Assembly (NCBI RefSeq): GCF_042849255.1
Contig: NZ_AP026866.1
Coordinates: 3,348,001-3,412,000 of the forward strand
Length of the DNA: 64,000 nt
DNA from: Oceaniferula spumae
GTDB lineage: Bacteria > Verrucomicrobiota > Verrucomicrobiia > Verrucomicrobiales > Akkermansiaceae
Direction: 5' to 3'
Shown here: one piece after another, positions 21,501 to 28,840 of the stretch
Layout of the letters: the number at the start of each line of letters is the position of its first letter
Position numbering within the stretch: position 1 is the stretch's first letter
The notes under the pieces: generated by a model
Seen by the model: the letters and a program-made list of their open reading frames with translations, nothing else
Database searches by the model: none
What the model was told of the DNA's origin: nothing
Position numbers and translations under genes: made by a program

Positions 21501-21554
21501 GATCCTGATGCAGGGGAAGACCGGCGATTCTATCGCGTTGTGCTCAAACCTTAG
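18519..21554 (+). CDS. Large exported sulfatase with duplicated N-terminal beta domain
   Basis: The 1011-aa protein has a signal peptide, two tandem ~165-residue beta-sandwich-like repeats (residues about 22-190 and 193-358, each with GGLPDG, GDYVQ and NLxAGDYxIV), and then a type I sulfatase domain. The sulfatase domain has PNIIFILADDLGW and the formylglycine site CAPTR (C422). A C-terminal ~80-residue module (FRYQIQGSSNLTNGSW ... RRFYRVVL) resembles verrucomicrobial C-terminal domains that often end exported enzymes. Oxidation of C422 by a formylglycine-generating enzyme is required in this family. The substrate is probably a sulfated polysaccharide, by inference. Confidence 0.92.
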   Translation: MKNFLFCCSCMLASVSSMHAALNVTEVASFPAAPALGNSGGASGNTAVQAGNSKGQTVSLSGTAHLTGAVFQVNNLTAASDITLAIYPSVGGLPDGAAVFSDSGTLPGTLTGGDYVQMDFQAQVNLAAGDYVIVLETTNSDLSLRLNNSNGYQEGQLVRNNDSTEEEWAPGGNANSDLVFALLGSIDPPSPLTINEVSSFPSPTALANTGGSSSSTLIDSGNAKGQTFTFGGAAELTGMVIQIDQLTVADDLTLEIYQTSGGLPDGDALFTRSGTLPAGLDAGDYVQIDFPEAVNLTAGDYAIVFSTVNSDLSIRLNGGDGYTSGRVIRKNADSSGVWANGAVATSDFVFGLLGSIDAPPTLPMASTGPNIIFILADDLGWTDNNIAAMNGGNQSDFYQTPSLTRLANEGVSFTSAYAQPNCAPTRAALMTGQYSCRSGNGVYNVSSLNRGGGRTTYTTPANQGDEHIGGDEETVTIAEAFYNSGYVTAHFGKYHVGSSNANNSTHPLNQGFDYNYGGGNPGNPGDYFATAGKFHNNVGPELDPFAADYTTAYINDNLVPYNNGNNPSSLNGTRKFLTDAIGDAVLSFMDQHRTGSMAAYPFYAQVHFYAVHTPIQGRQDLVTKYNGLPAGTRHDNATYAALLENMDHSIGRILDYLDDPNNDDNTADSIADNTLIIFTSDNGGHMGPTTNLPLRGRKGMHYEGGIRVPLVMRMPGTIPAGKVSESMVHSVDYYPTMLDFASGVFPDASTHPVDGESLHAHVLDPDNVARDRAPIFYHFPGYMDSRTYACSAVIKDIGQKRFKYIYAYDPYYDPGNDGTTNNATKGFDQYQLYNLTDDIGETVNLMDYIDVENSSDPNDPSSSREYWDYILYKDIANEMAADLNQWLQGPSGDSTWNPIYSTYKSNFPGIAAELIGEPTGPAPASVVDIDTPLDQSFRVTSSAVNQGTGITLTFSSEPGFRYQIQGSSNLTNGSWGDLGSVIEATGNSTTHSAPDPDAGEDRRFYRVVLKP

Positions 21555-21700
21555 TGAGCAGATACGAGTCGTAGAGGAGGTTAATAATTTAAACGTTGTT
21601 TAACCTGAATGGTTTACAGATCCGTAATTTTTGTATACGCTCATCTTCCCATTGAGAATCGGGTGGACACACATTGCCCGGAACGGTGGATTCCCTTACT

Positions 21701-22480
21701 ATGAAATACGGAGTGATCTCGGACATCCACGCGAATTTGGAAGCGCTGACCAGCGTTCTGGAAGATGCGCGTGCTAGTGGCGTGAAACGATTCATTTGTC
21801 TCGGCGATATCGTTGGATACAACGCAAATCCGGCAGCATGCGTGGATATCATCCGCGGCTTGAACTGTGCCGTAGTCAAAGGAAATCACGATGCCTACGC
21901 ATCCGGTGACGAGATTCCCGAGGGCGTGAACGGCAGAGCCAGAGCATCACTGGAATGGACCCGCGAGCATCTTAGGCCAGCCCAGCAGGAGTGGTTGAAA
22001 AATTTGCCAATGCAGCGTCGTGTGGGAGCCATGGAAATTGTCCACGCCAGCATGTATGAGCCGGAGAACTGGCACTACGTAGTCAATGGTATCGAGGCGA
22101 TTCTCCATTTTCATTTTCAAAAAACAAAAATCTGTTTCTTCGGCCACATTCACCAGCAGATCTTTTTTTCCACCGAAGAACGGAGGACGAATAGAGACTT
22201 TGATAAAATCCTCCTCCACGGAGATCATCAGTTTTTCGTCAACGTCGGTTCAGTAGGCCAGCCACGCAGCGATGACAAACGGGCTGAGTATGTAATCTAC
22301 GATACCGCGGAGCAAAGCATCGAGGCTCGGAAAGTGGAATACGATATCGATGAAGCCTGCCGGAAAATTCGTGAGGCCGGACTCCCTGAACACAATGCCC
22401 TACGCTTGCAAAAGCCGGATGAAGAAATCCACAAAGCTATGCAGGAGCAGATTTCCGCTGAATGTGAACTCGCTAGCTGA
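21701..22480 (+). CDS. Calcineurin-like metallophosphoesterase
   Basis: All metal-binding motifs of the YfcE-like phosphoesterase family are present: SDIHANLEAL (DxH), CLGDIVGYN (GDxxGxN), KGNHDAYA (GNHD), a histidine in IVHASMYEP, and FFGHIHQQ (GHxH). The substrate is not predictable. The start at MKYGVISD is chosen because the DxH strand begins directly after it. Two small genes follow with 12 bp spacing and a 4 bp overlap, suggesting a three-gene operon. Confidence 0.9.
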   Translation: MKYGVISDIHANLEALTSVLEDARASGVKRFICLGDIVGYNANPAACVDIIRGLNCAVVKGNHDAYASGDEIPEGVNGRARASLEWTREHLRPAQQEWLKNLPMQRRVGAMEIVHASMYEPENWHYVVNGIEAILHFHFQKTKICFFGHIHQQIFFSTEERRTNRDFDKILLHGDHQFFVNVGSVGQPRSDDKRAEYVIYDTAEQSIEARKVEYDIDEACRKIREAGLPEHNALRLQKPDEEIHKAMQEQISAECELAS

Positions 22481-22492
22481 TCCCCGAATACT

Positions 22493-22837
22493 ATGATTTC
22501 AGAACAAACTATCGCCCCGCCAGAGACCTCGGCTCTTGTGGAACTCAGTGGCGAGCAGGAGGCTCCCGATGGGATTTACTCCGGATTCGTCGGTGAGAAC
22601 GCCGCCTATTTCGCCCAGGCATTTGCCTCTCTCAATGAGGTCTTCTGCAATGAGGGTCCCATGAAAATTGTTAGCGACGAGGCCGACTACACGGTGGTCG
22701 TCTCCGTGCGTAAGGCCGATGGTGCATCCGACCATGAAGAAGGCGTGATGGATGTCGATTGTGCAATTCTTGAAGCGAATCAAGAAAGTCTGCGCGATTG
22801 TTTTGACGCACTCAATGAACTGGAGGAACTGTCATGA
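22493..22837 (+). CDS. Small acidic hypothetical protein in phosphoesterase operon
   Basis: This 114-aa protein is not recognised. It is acidic, soluble and without signal peptide, with a central segment ENAAYFAQAFASLNEVFCNE and an acidic C-terminus NELEELS. Its stop overlaps the start of the next gene (ATGA) and it follows the phosphoesterase by 12 bp, so translation is probably coupled to both. The arrangement hints at a signalling or regulatory subunit, by inference only. Confidence 0.8.
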   Translation: MISEQTIAPPETSALVELSGEQEAPDGIYSGFVGENAAYFAQAFASLNEVFCNEGPMKIVSDEADYTVVVSVRKADGASDHEEGVMDVDCAILEANQESLRDCFDALNELEELS

Positions 22838-23286
22838 TCGAAATGAGCACCATGAGCGACACACCACCATCCACCCCGGCGCCACCGAGAGAAATCAAAC
22901 CTCCTCGTAGCATCAGCATGTCGATGACCGAGGAACCTATCAAAGTGGAAGAGGAAGACAACACGATCGATGACATCCGTGAACACCTCCAGCCTCTTTA
23001 TAAAAGTGGCGAATTGCTCGGCTTTGCCATCTGCGATGGGGATGGGGAAATTTTCCAAAACGATACTTTTCTAAGCCATGAGGGACTGCAGAAAGCCATC
23101 ACCGCCTTCCGTGAGAGCGGAGCCCAACTGGCCGAATCAGGAAGAGCTGTGCACAGGATGAGCGTGGAAATGGATGACATCATCTTGGTCTATCACGGTG
23201 TGAAAGCGGGTGAAGGACTATTTGTTCTCTCCAGCGATTGTCAGCTGGACCAAGCCTCTACTCTCATCGCGGCTCTGGCTGAATAG
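22834..23286 (+). CDS. Roadblock/LC7-like small regulatory protein
   Basis: After a ~45-residue Pro/Ser/Glu-rich leader, residues about 48-150 resemble a roadblock/LC7 domain: IREHLQPLYKSGELLGFAIC, DGDGEIFQND, IILVYHGVKAGEGLFVL and a final helix. Such domains bind and regulate small GTPases or dimerise in bacterial signalling. The assignment is by pattern and secondary-structure logic, not a search. It overlaps the upstream gene by 4 bp. An internal start (MSTMSD) is possible. Confidence 0.7.
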   Translation: MIEMSTMSDTPPSTPAPPREIKPPRSISMSMTEEPIKVEEEDNTIDDIREHLQPLYKSGELLGFAICDGDGEIFQNDTFLSHEGLQKAITAFRESGAQLAESGRAVHRMSVEMDDIILVYHGVKAGEGLFVLSSDCQLDQASTLIAALAE

Positions 23287-23525
23287 CTGCTTTTGCCAGC
23301 GGCCAGATTCCCCGTAAGCCGCCTTGTTCTGGGGCTCTCGACTCGTTTCAGCTTTATGAAATGGGATAACGGGCTGATGGTGAATCGTTAAGCCTCAGTG
23401 CCTGCGAATATAGAACTTCGGTGTTCTAGAAAGATTTCGTGATTGCAATTTGTGAAAAATCGAGGAGTCTCCGCCCGCTTTGCATCCCAGAAGTGCAATA
23501 GCGCACACAGCTCACCAAGATACTC

Positions 23526-25355
23526 ATGACCAAGAACATCCGTAACATCGCCATCATCGCTCACGTTGACCATGGTAAGACCACCCTCGTTGACGAACTG
23601 CTGAAAGCCGGCGGCGCCTATGGCGAACACCAGCAGGCTGGCGAACGCGCCATGGACTCCATGGACCTTGAGCGTGAGAAAGGCATCACCATTAAGGCCA
23701 AGAACACTTCGGTCAAATGGCAGGACTACACCATCAACATCGTCGATACCCCAGGCCACGCCGACTTCGGTGGCGAGGTGGAGCGCGTGATGAAAATGGT
23801 CGATGGTGTGCTGCTGCTTGTCGATGCCCACGATGGCCCACAGGCACAGACACGCTTCGTGCTGCGCAAGGCTCTCCAGCAGGGGCTGACACCAATCGTC
23901 GTGGTCAACAAAATCGACCGCGATCACTCAGATCCAGAAGGCGTGCACGACCGCGTCCTTGAGCTATTCCTCGAGCTCGACGCCAGCGAAGAGCAGTTTG
24001 AAGCTCCCTTTGTTTACGGTTCCGCGAAAAACGGCTTCTTTGTGAAATCCCTCGATGATGACCAGAAGGACGTCATCCCACTTTTCGAAACCATCATCGA
24101 GCACGTCAAGGCTCCGGACTCAGATCCTGACGCTCCGTTCAAGATGCTCGCTTCTAACATCTCATGGGACGACTACGTAGGTCGTGTTGCCATGGGTAAG
24201 GTGCAGTCCGGTTCGGTGAAGAAAGGCGACAGCATTTTCCGCATCCGCAAGGACGGCACCAGCCAGCGTGGCAAGGTGACCAAAGTCTTTGAATACAGCT
24301 CACTTTCCAATCAGGAATCCGCTGAAGGTGTGGCAGGAAATATCGTGGGTGTTGCCGGTTTTGAAGACATCGACATTGGAGAAACTCTCTCAGCCGATGG
24401 CGATGCCGAGGCGCTGCCATTCGTAGCGATCGATCCTCCGACCGTGAAGATGCAGTTCTCCATCAACGACGGCCCTTACGGTGGTCGCGAGGGCAAACAC
24501 GTCACCTCACGCGCCATCAGAGATCGTCTCGACCGCGAATTGCAGACCAACGTTTCCATCGAAGTCAACGATACTGATAAAGCCGGTGTCTTCGAAGTCG
24601 CCGCCCGTGGAGCCATGCAGATTTCAGTCCTCGTGGAAACCATGCGCCGCGAAGGATACGAGGTTCTTGTTTCCCGCCCCATGGTCATCACCAAGAGAAA
24701 CGAAAACGGCGAACTCGAAGAGCCGTTTGAGTCTGTCTTCGTGGAAGTTCCTGAGGAATACACCGGTGGCGTGATGAAAGCCCTGGCCAACCGCCGCGCA
24801 CGTGTGGAAGACATGGGCACCAATGCTCACGGCTCCACTATCGAGGCCACCATTTCCACCCGCGGACTGATCGGTTTCGAATTCGAGCTGCTGAACATCA
24901 CCAGCGGTCACGGCGTCATGTCTCACCTGTTCAAGGAATACGCACCGCACTGTGGCGAAATCACCACCCGCACCACAGGCACCTTGGTCAGCATGAACAC
25001 CGGCACCGCGATGGCCTACTCACTGTTGCCGATCGAGGCACGTGGCAAACTCTTCGTCGCCCCAGGTGATGAAGTTTACGAGGGCCAAATCATCGGAGAA
25101 AACCCACGCCGCGATGACTTGCCAGTGAACCCGGTCAAGGCCAAGTCCCTGACCAACCACCGCTCCGCCACCAAGGGCATTACCGTAGGCCTCGCGCCTC
25201 CGATCAAGATGTCCCTCGAGCGCGCTATCGAATACATCGAGGCCGACGAGCTTCTGGAAGCAACCCCAAGCCACCTCCGCCTGCGCAAACGCATCCTCGA
25301 TCCCAACGAACGCAAACGCGCCGAGAAAGCCCGCAAGGCAGAAGCCGGTCTGTAA
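23526..25355 (+). CDS. typA: Ribosome-associated GTPase TypA/BipA
   Basis: This translational GTPase has EF-G-like architecture. The G1 motif AHVDHGKTTL, switch region EREKGITIKAKN, G3 DTPGH, G4 NKID and later EF-G-like domains end in the BipA-specific C-terminus (GLIGFEFELLNITSGHGVM; LTNHRSATKGITVGLAPP). TypA binds the 70S ribosome and assists ribosome assembly and stress or low-temperature growth. Length (609 aa) is normal for the family. It is followed by a strong terminator. Confidence 0.98.
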   Translation: MTKNIRNIAIIAHVDHGKTTLVDELLKAGGAYGEHQQAGERAMDSMDLEREKGITIKAKNTSVKWQDYTINIVDTPGHADFGGEVERVMKMVDGVLLLVDAHDGPQAQTRFVLRKALQQGLTPIVVVNKIDRDHSDPEGVHDRVLELFLELDASEEQFEAPFVYGSAKNGFFVKSLDDDQKDVIPLFETIIEHVKAPDSDPDAPFKMLASNISWDDYVGRVAMGKVQSGSVKKGDSIFRIRKDGTSQRGKVTKVFEYSSLSNQESAEGVAGNIVGVAGFEDIDIGETLSADGDAEALPFVAIDPPTVKMQFSINDGPYGGREGKHVTSRAIRDRLDRELQTNVSIEVNDTDKAGVFEVAARGAMQISVLVETMRREGYEVLVSRPMVITKRNENGELEEPFESVFVEVPEEYTGGVMKALANRRARVEDMGTNAHGSTIEATISTRGLIGFEFELLNITSGHGVMSHLFKEYAPHCGEITTRTTGTLVSMNTGTAMAYSLLPIEARGKLFVAPGDEVYEGQIIGENPRRDDLPVNPVKAKSLTNHRSATKGITVGLAPPIKMSLERAIEYIEADELLEATPSHLRLRKRILDPNERKRAEKARKAEAGL

Positions 25356-25379
25356 AAAGCTAGGCACATATTTTACCAA

Positions 25380-25407
25380 CGGGAGGACTTCGGTCCTCCC
25401 GTTTTTT
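25380..25407 (+). terminator. Rho-independent terminator after typA
   Basis: A perfect stem CGGGAGGAC / GTCCTCCCG with a TTCG tetraloop is followed by six T. It lies about 25 bp after typA. A diverged copy lies about 860 bp downstream, after the PEP-CTERM gene. Confidence 0.95.
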
Positions 25408-25524
25408 GTGGTGTGACCTTTCCGAAATCGTGAGGAAGAGCGCTGATAGCGCACATATTTTCGTTTACGGCATGGAGTGTGCTAGCACTTATTTTGACTA
25501 CAATCTTTGCACAGAAATTTTGCC

Positions 25525-26211
25525 ATGAAATTCATTACAATCTTAGCGATCTCTGCCACTTCTTGTTTGTTCACCCTTTCTGCCAATGCAGCGGTGGTCA
25601 GTTTTAGCCCAGCTGCTCCATCGGACACAGACGTTGACTGGAGCGATGGTACAGCTCCAAGCATCCAGAAATTTTTTGCCGGTGACTTGGGCGAAAACTT
25701 GAGCCTGAGAATGGATTTCACTGCCGGCGGCAGTTCGACCGGCCTTCGCAATGATGGCAGCGGCGGAGCACGTGGCTGGCAGCCTAACGGAGGAGGGACA
25801 GGGGTACAAGATTATCGCTGGACGAATGGTGAAATAGCTTATTGGACAGTGACTATTTTGGATCGGGACAACGGGAATGCAGATGTTACATCATCTTATT
25901 ACGTGGATCTGGCTACCATGCAAACTACGAACGCCGCAGCTATTCCTGATGCAGCTACCATCATTCTTACCAATGGCGTATCGCAGACAAACACGGCACA
26001 GGCGCTTGCCAGTGGTGGTGAGGTCACACGAACATTCTCTGACTTCGATGGTAAATCAATGACTCTGACAATGACAAACAATCCAGCTAACGCACCACAT
26101 TATTTTCGTATCGACACCCTTAGCTTCGAAGTGACAGCCGTCCCCGAGCCGTCCTCAGTAGTTCTATTCGGTCTCGGTAGCCTGACTCTAATCCTGCGCC
26201 GCAGGAAATAA
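25525..26211 (+). CDS. PEP-CTERM sorted exoprotein
   Basis: A signal peptide (MKFITILAISATSCLFTLSA, cleavage near ANAA) precedes a ~170-residue beta-rich domain with DWSDGTAPSIQKFFAGD and GGARGWQPNGGGTG. The C-terminal sorting signal reads VPEPSS, then VVLFGLGSLTLIL, then RRRK. It belongs to the same sorting class as the protein at 17.6 kb, although the mature domains differ. It is flanked on both sides by related terminator hairpins, so it is probably monocistronic. Confidence 0.88.
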   Translation: MKFITILAISATSCLFTLSANAAVVSFSPAAPSDTDVDWSDGTAPSIQKFFAGDLGENLSLRMDFTAGGSSTGLRNDGSGGARGWQPNGGGTGVQDYRWTNGEIAYWTVTILDRDNGNADVTSSYYVDLATMQTTNAAAIPDAATIILTNGVSQTNTAQALASGGEVTRTFSDFDGKSMTLTMTNNPANAPHYFRIDTLSFEVTAVPEPSSVVLFGLGSLTLILRRRK

Positions 26212-26233
26212 CATTTTTTTCTAGTGTGTTTGC

Positions 26234-26264
26234 TAAACGGGAGGACTTCGGTTCTACCGTTTCT
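26234..26264 (+). terminator. Degenerate copy of the typA-type terminator
   Basis: The sequence starts AACGGGAGGACTTCGGTT, matching the typA terminator on its left arm and loop. The right arm has mismatches (TTCTACCG) and the T-run is interrupted. It probably ends the PEP-CTERM transcript less efficiently. Confidence 0.6.
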
Positions 26265-26318
26265 TGTGTTCAGCCCTCTACGGCTTGACGTAAGGATGTC
26301 TGTGTCCATTCTCTCCGC

Positions 26319-27581
26319 GTGGAGGAAAACAAACATGTGCTTATCATCGGTGGCGGTTTTGCCGGTCTCGCCTGTGCCAAAAAGTTAGCTAACAAGTCCG
26401 GTATCCGGGTGACCTTGGTCGACAAGGAAAACCACCACCTTTTCCAACCGCTACTCTATCAAGTTGCCACAGCTGCACTGGCTGCTACGGACATTGCACG
26501 CTCGCTGCGCCAGTTGATGAGCAATGCCGCTAACGTCACGGTGCTCATGGATACCATCACAGGTATCGACGTTGAAAAACGCCAAGCCAGCTCTGAACTC
26601 CGCGTCTATGATTATAATTATCTCGTGCTCGCCACCGGTGCGCAGACATCCTATTTCGGTAAAGACGAGTGGGCCGAACACACCCTCGGGCTGAAGTCCT
26701 TGGATGATGCCTTTGCCGTGCGTCGCAGTGTGTTAGAAGCACTCGAACGGGCCGAGCTCAGTGAAGATCCGAAGGAGCGAGAGCGATTGATGACTATCGC
26801 CATCGTGGGCGGTGGACCGACCGGTGTGGAGCTCGCCGGTGCCTACTCAGACCTCGCACGACGCGCTCTGAAAACCAATTATCGCCGACTCGATATCAAC
26901 AAACTCCGTGTTCTGTTAATCCAAAGTGGCGACCGCATTCTCAAACCCTTCGATCCTGATCAATCGGAATACACCAAAGAGCAGTTAGAAAAGGTCGGCG
27001 TTGAAATCATCCTTGGCCACCGTGTCACTGGTGTGGAAAAGCACACTCTCACCTTTGATGATGCACCTGCCATTCATGCCGAGACTCTAATCTGGGCGGC
27101 GGGGGTGGGGGCTAGTCCTCTGACTAAAATGTTAGGCGTGGAAACTGATCGAGGCGGTCGTGTTGTCACGAATCAGGATCTGACCATACCTGGCCACTCG
27201 GACATTTTCCTTGCAGGAGATGTGACAGCCCACATCGATGTCAAAGGTCAGCAAGTGCCCGGTTTGGCTCCTGCCGCCAGCCAGATGGGGAAATACATTG
27301 GCGAGCGCATCGTCACCCTGGTCAGCGCACCGGGCGAGCATCCGGGGGTTCCCTTCATCTACAAGGACAAGGGAATCATGGCCATCATCGGAAAAAACAC
27401 TGCGATCGTAAAGTTGGGTAGCATGAAGCTGCGTGGCTACCTTGCCTGGATAGCATGGCTGTTCATTCACCTTCTTTTCCTGATTGGTTTCCGGAACAAA
27501 CTATCCGTTCTTCTCCAATGGGCCTGGGCCTACGTGAAGGATAAACCAGGTGCCCGGGTCTTCAGCTCGAAGCCTTCATAG
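26319..27581 (+). CDS. ndh: Type II NADH:quinone oxidoreductase (NDH-2)
   Basis: This single-subunit flavoenzyme oxidises NADH and reduces quinone without proton pumping. There are two Rossmann dinucleotide sites: VLIIGGGFAGL at the N-terminus (FAD) and IAIVGGGPTGVELAG in the middle (NADH). NDH-2 motifs HHLFQPLLYQVAT, LVLATGAQTSYFG and IFLAGDVT are present, and a C-terminal hydrophobic helix probably attaches it to the membrane. The start codon is GTG. It ends 2 bp before the convergent regulator gene. Confidence 0.95.
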   Translation: MEENKHVLIIGGGFAGLACAKKLANKSGIRVTLVDKENHHLFQPLLYQVATAALAATDIARSLRQLMSNAANVTVLMDTITGIDVEKRQASSELRVYDYNYLVLATGAQTSYFGKDEWAEHTLGLKSLDDAFAVRRSVLEALERAELSEDPKERERLMTIAIVGGGPTGVELAGAYSDLARRALKTNYRRLDINKLRVLLIQSGDRILKPFDPDQSEYTKEQLEKVGVEIILGHRVTGVEKHTLTFDDAPAIHAETLIWAAGVGASPLTKMLGVETDRGGRVVTNQDLTIPGHSDIFLAGDVTAHIDVKGQQVPGLAPAASQMGKYIGERIVTLVSAPGEHPGVPFIYKDKGIMAIIGKNTAIVKLGSMKLRGYLAWIAWLFIHLLFLIGFRNKLSVLLQWAWAYVKDKPGARVFSSKPS

Positions 27582-27583
27582 TC

Positions 27584-28744
27584 TCACGCCTCGTGCTCCT
27601 TACGGAATTCGCCGGGGGTGACGCCTACTTCGCGTTTGAAGAAGACAACAAATGGACGTGGGTCTGTGAAGCCAATGGCACTGGCGACTTCATCGATCGT
27701 CTTGTGCGTGGTCAGTAGTAATTTGCGCGCAGCTTGCAGGCGGAACTGACGTATGTCTTGCGCGGGAGTTGATCCGGTCAGTGCACGGTATCGTTTTTCA
27801 AAGGTGCTTCGGGCCAAGGGCAGCGACTGTGTCAGTTCATCCACGGTAAGACCTCTGCATGCCTTTTCGCGGATCATGGCGCGTGCTTGGAGCACGATCA
27901 TATCCGGGTTGCTGCGGCCAACGGTTGACTCACGGACACGGATCTCACTCGCTTTGACTAGCTGATGGTGAGTGATAGGTTTTCCTTCGATCAGGTTGAC
28001 CAGTGTCTGGATAGCAAGCTCGCCGATTTCTCTTCCAGGCATGACGATACTGGACAGCTCTGGAGTACAGAGACGCGAGTTAATGGAATCAAAACGGCCA
28101 AGGATGCCCACTTCCTCGGGCACCTGGAGGCCGAGTTCGGTGCAGTAGTCAGCGAGTAGGCGGCCGCGCATATCATGTGTGGTATAGATACCAATCCTGC
28201 GTTTTTTGCGGAGTAGCCGTTCCCTCAGGTCAGGTGCGCTTTCTTCCAGCTGTGACCAAGAACCGGCCTGAATTCCATCTTTCACCGTTAGCGACCAGTA
28301 TGGAATGTTTCTCTCAGCGCACTTTTTTTCTAATAATTGATGAACCTCTTTGCCGGGATGAAGGGATTCCGTCTCTAAGTACCCGATTTCTTGGAATCCC
28401 AGAGCCAAGAAATGGTCCACCACGAGTGTGGCCAATGAATCGTTACAGAGTCCGATCGCAGGGAAATCCGTATTCTCGGTGGAAAAGACATTAACCACAG
28501 GTAGTTTCAGACCTTTCAGCCAGAGGGCCGGATATGCCTCGTTATCAAACGAGGCCAGCACTCCATCGGGTTGGTAATTATGGGGGAATTCCACCGCTGT
28601 GCTAAAATCCTTATGGATGAAATTCCGGAAGTTGCAATGGTGGCGAATCCCTCGGATTTCAAGAATCCCATACATCACCGAATGCAGGAAGGAATACCAA
28701 TCTGGAAAAATGACGGCAATATCATAACGTTTTTCGGATTTCAT
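27584..28744 (-). CDS. XylR-type AraC-family transcriptional regulator
   Basis: The N-terminal ~270 residues resemble a LacI/PBP-like ligand-binding domain (YDIAVIFPDWYSFLHSVMYG; VGILGRFDSINSRLCTPELS). The C-terminal AraC domain has LTVDELTQSLPLARSTFEKR and TIDEVASAIGFTDPRPFVVF. It is transcribed divergently from the sulfatase at 28841 across a ~96 bp intergenic region. That position makes it a plausible sugar-responsive regulator of the sulfatase genes, by inference. Confidence 0.9.
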   Translation of the reverse strand: MKSEKRYDIAVIFPDWYSFLHSVMYGILEIRGIRHHCNFRNFIHKDFSTAVEFPHNYQPDGVLASFDNEAYPALWLKGLKLPVVNVFSTENTDFPAIGLCNDSLATLVVDHFLALGFQEIGYLETESLHPGKEVHQLLEKKCAERNIPYWSLTVKDGIQAGSWSQLEESAPDLRERLLRKKRRIGIYTTHDMRGRLLADYCTELGLQVPEEVGILGRFDSINSRLCTPELSSIVMPGREIGELAIQTLVNLIEGKPITHHQLVKASEIRVRESTVGRSNPDMIVLQARAMIREKACRGLTVDELTQSLPLARSTFEKRYRALTGSTPAQDIRQFRLQAARKLLLTTHKTIDEVASAIGFTDPRPFVVFFKREVGVTPGEFRKEHEA

Positions 28745-28840
28745 GGTTTAAGGGGAGTCATTCTTCGGCGATGAAGAAAAAAATTGATAATGAATTATTC
28801 CTGCCGTCGTAGAGGACGATATGCTATGTATCACCATCCT

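Noticed and set aside
23388..23927. 179-aa minus-strand frame over typA
   Set aside because: Antisense shadow of the TypA GTPase domain.
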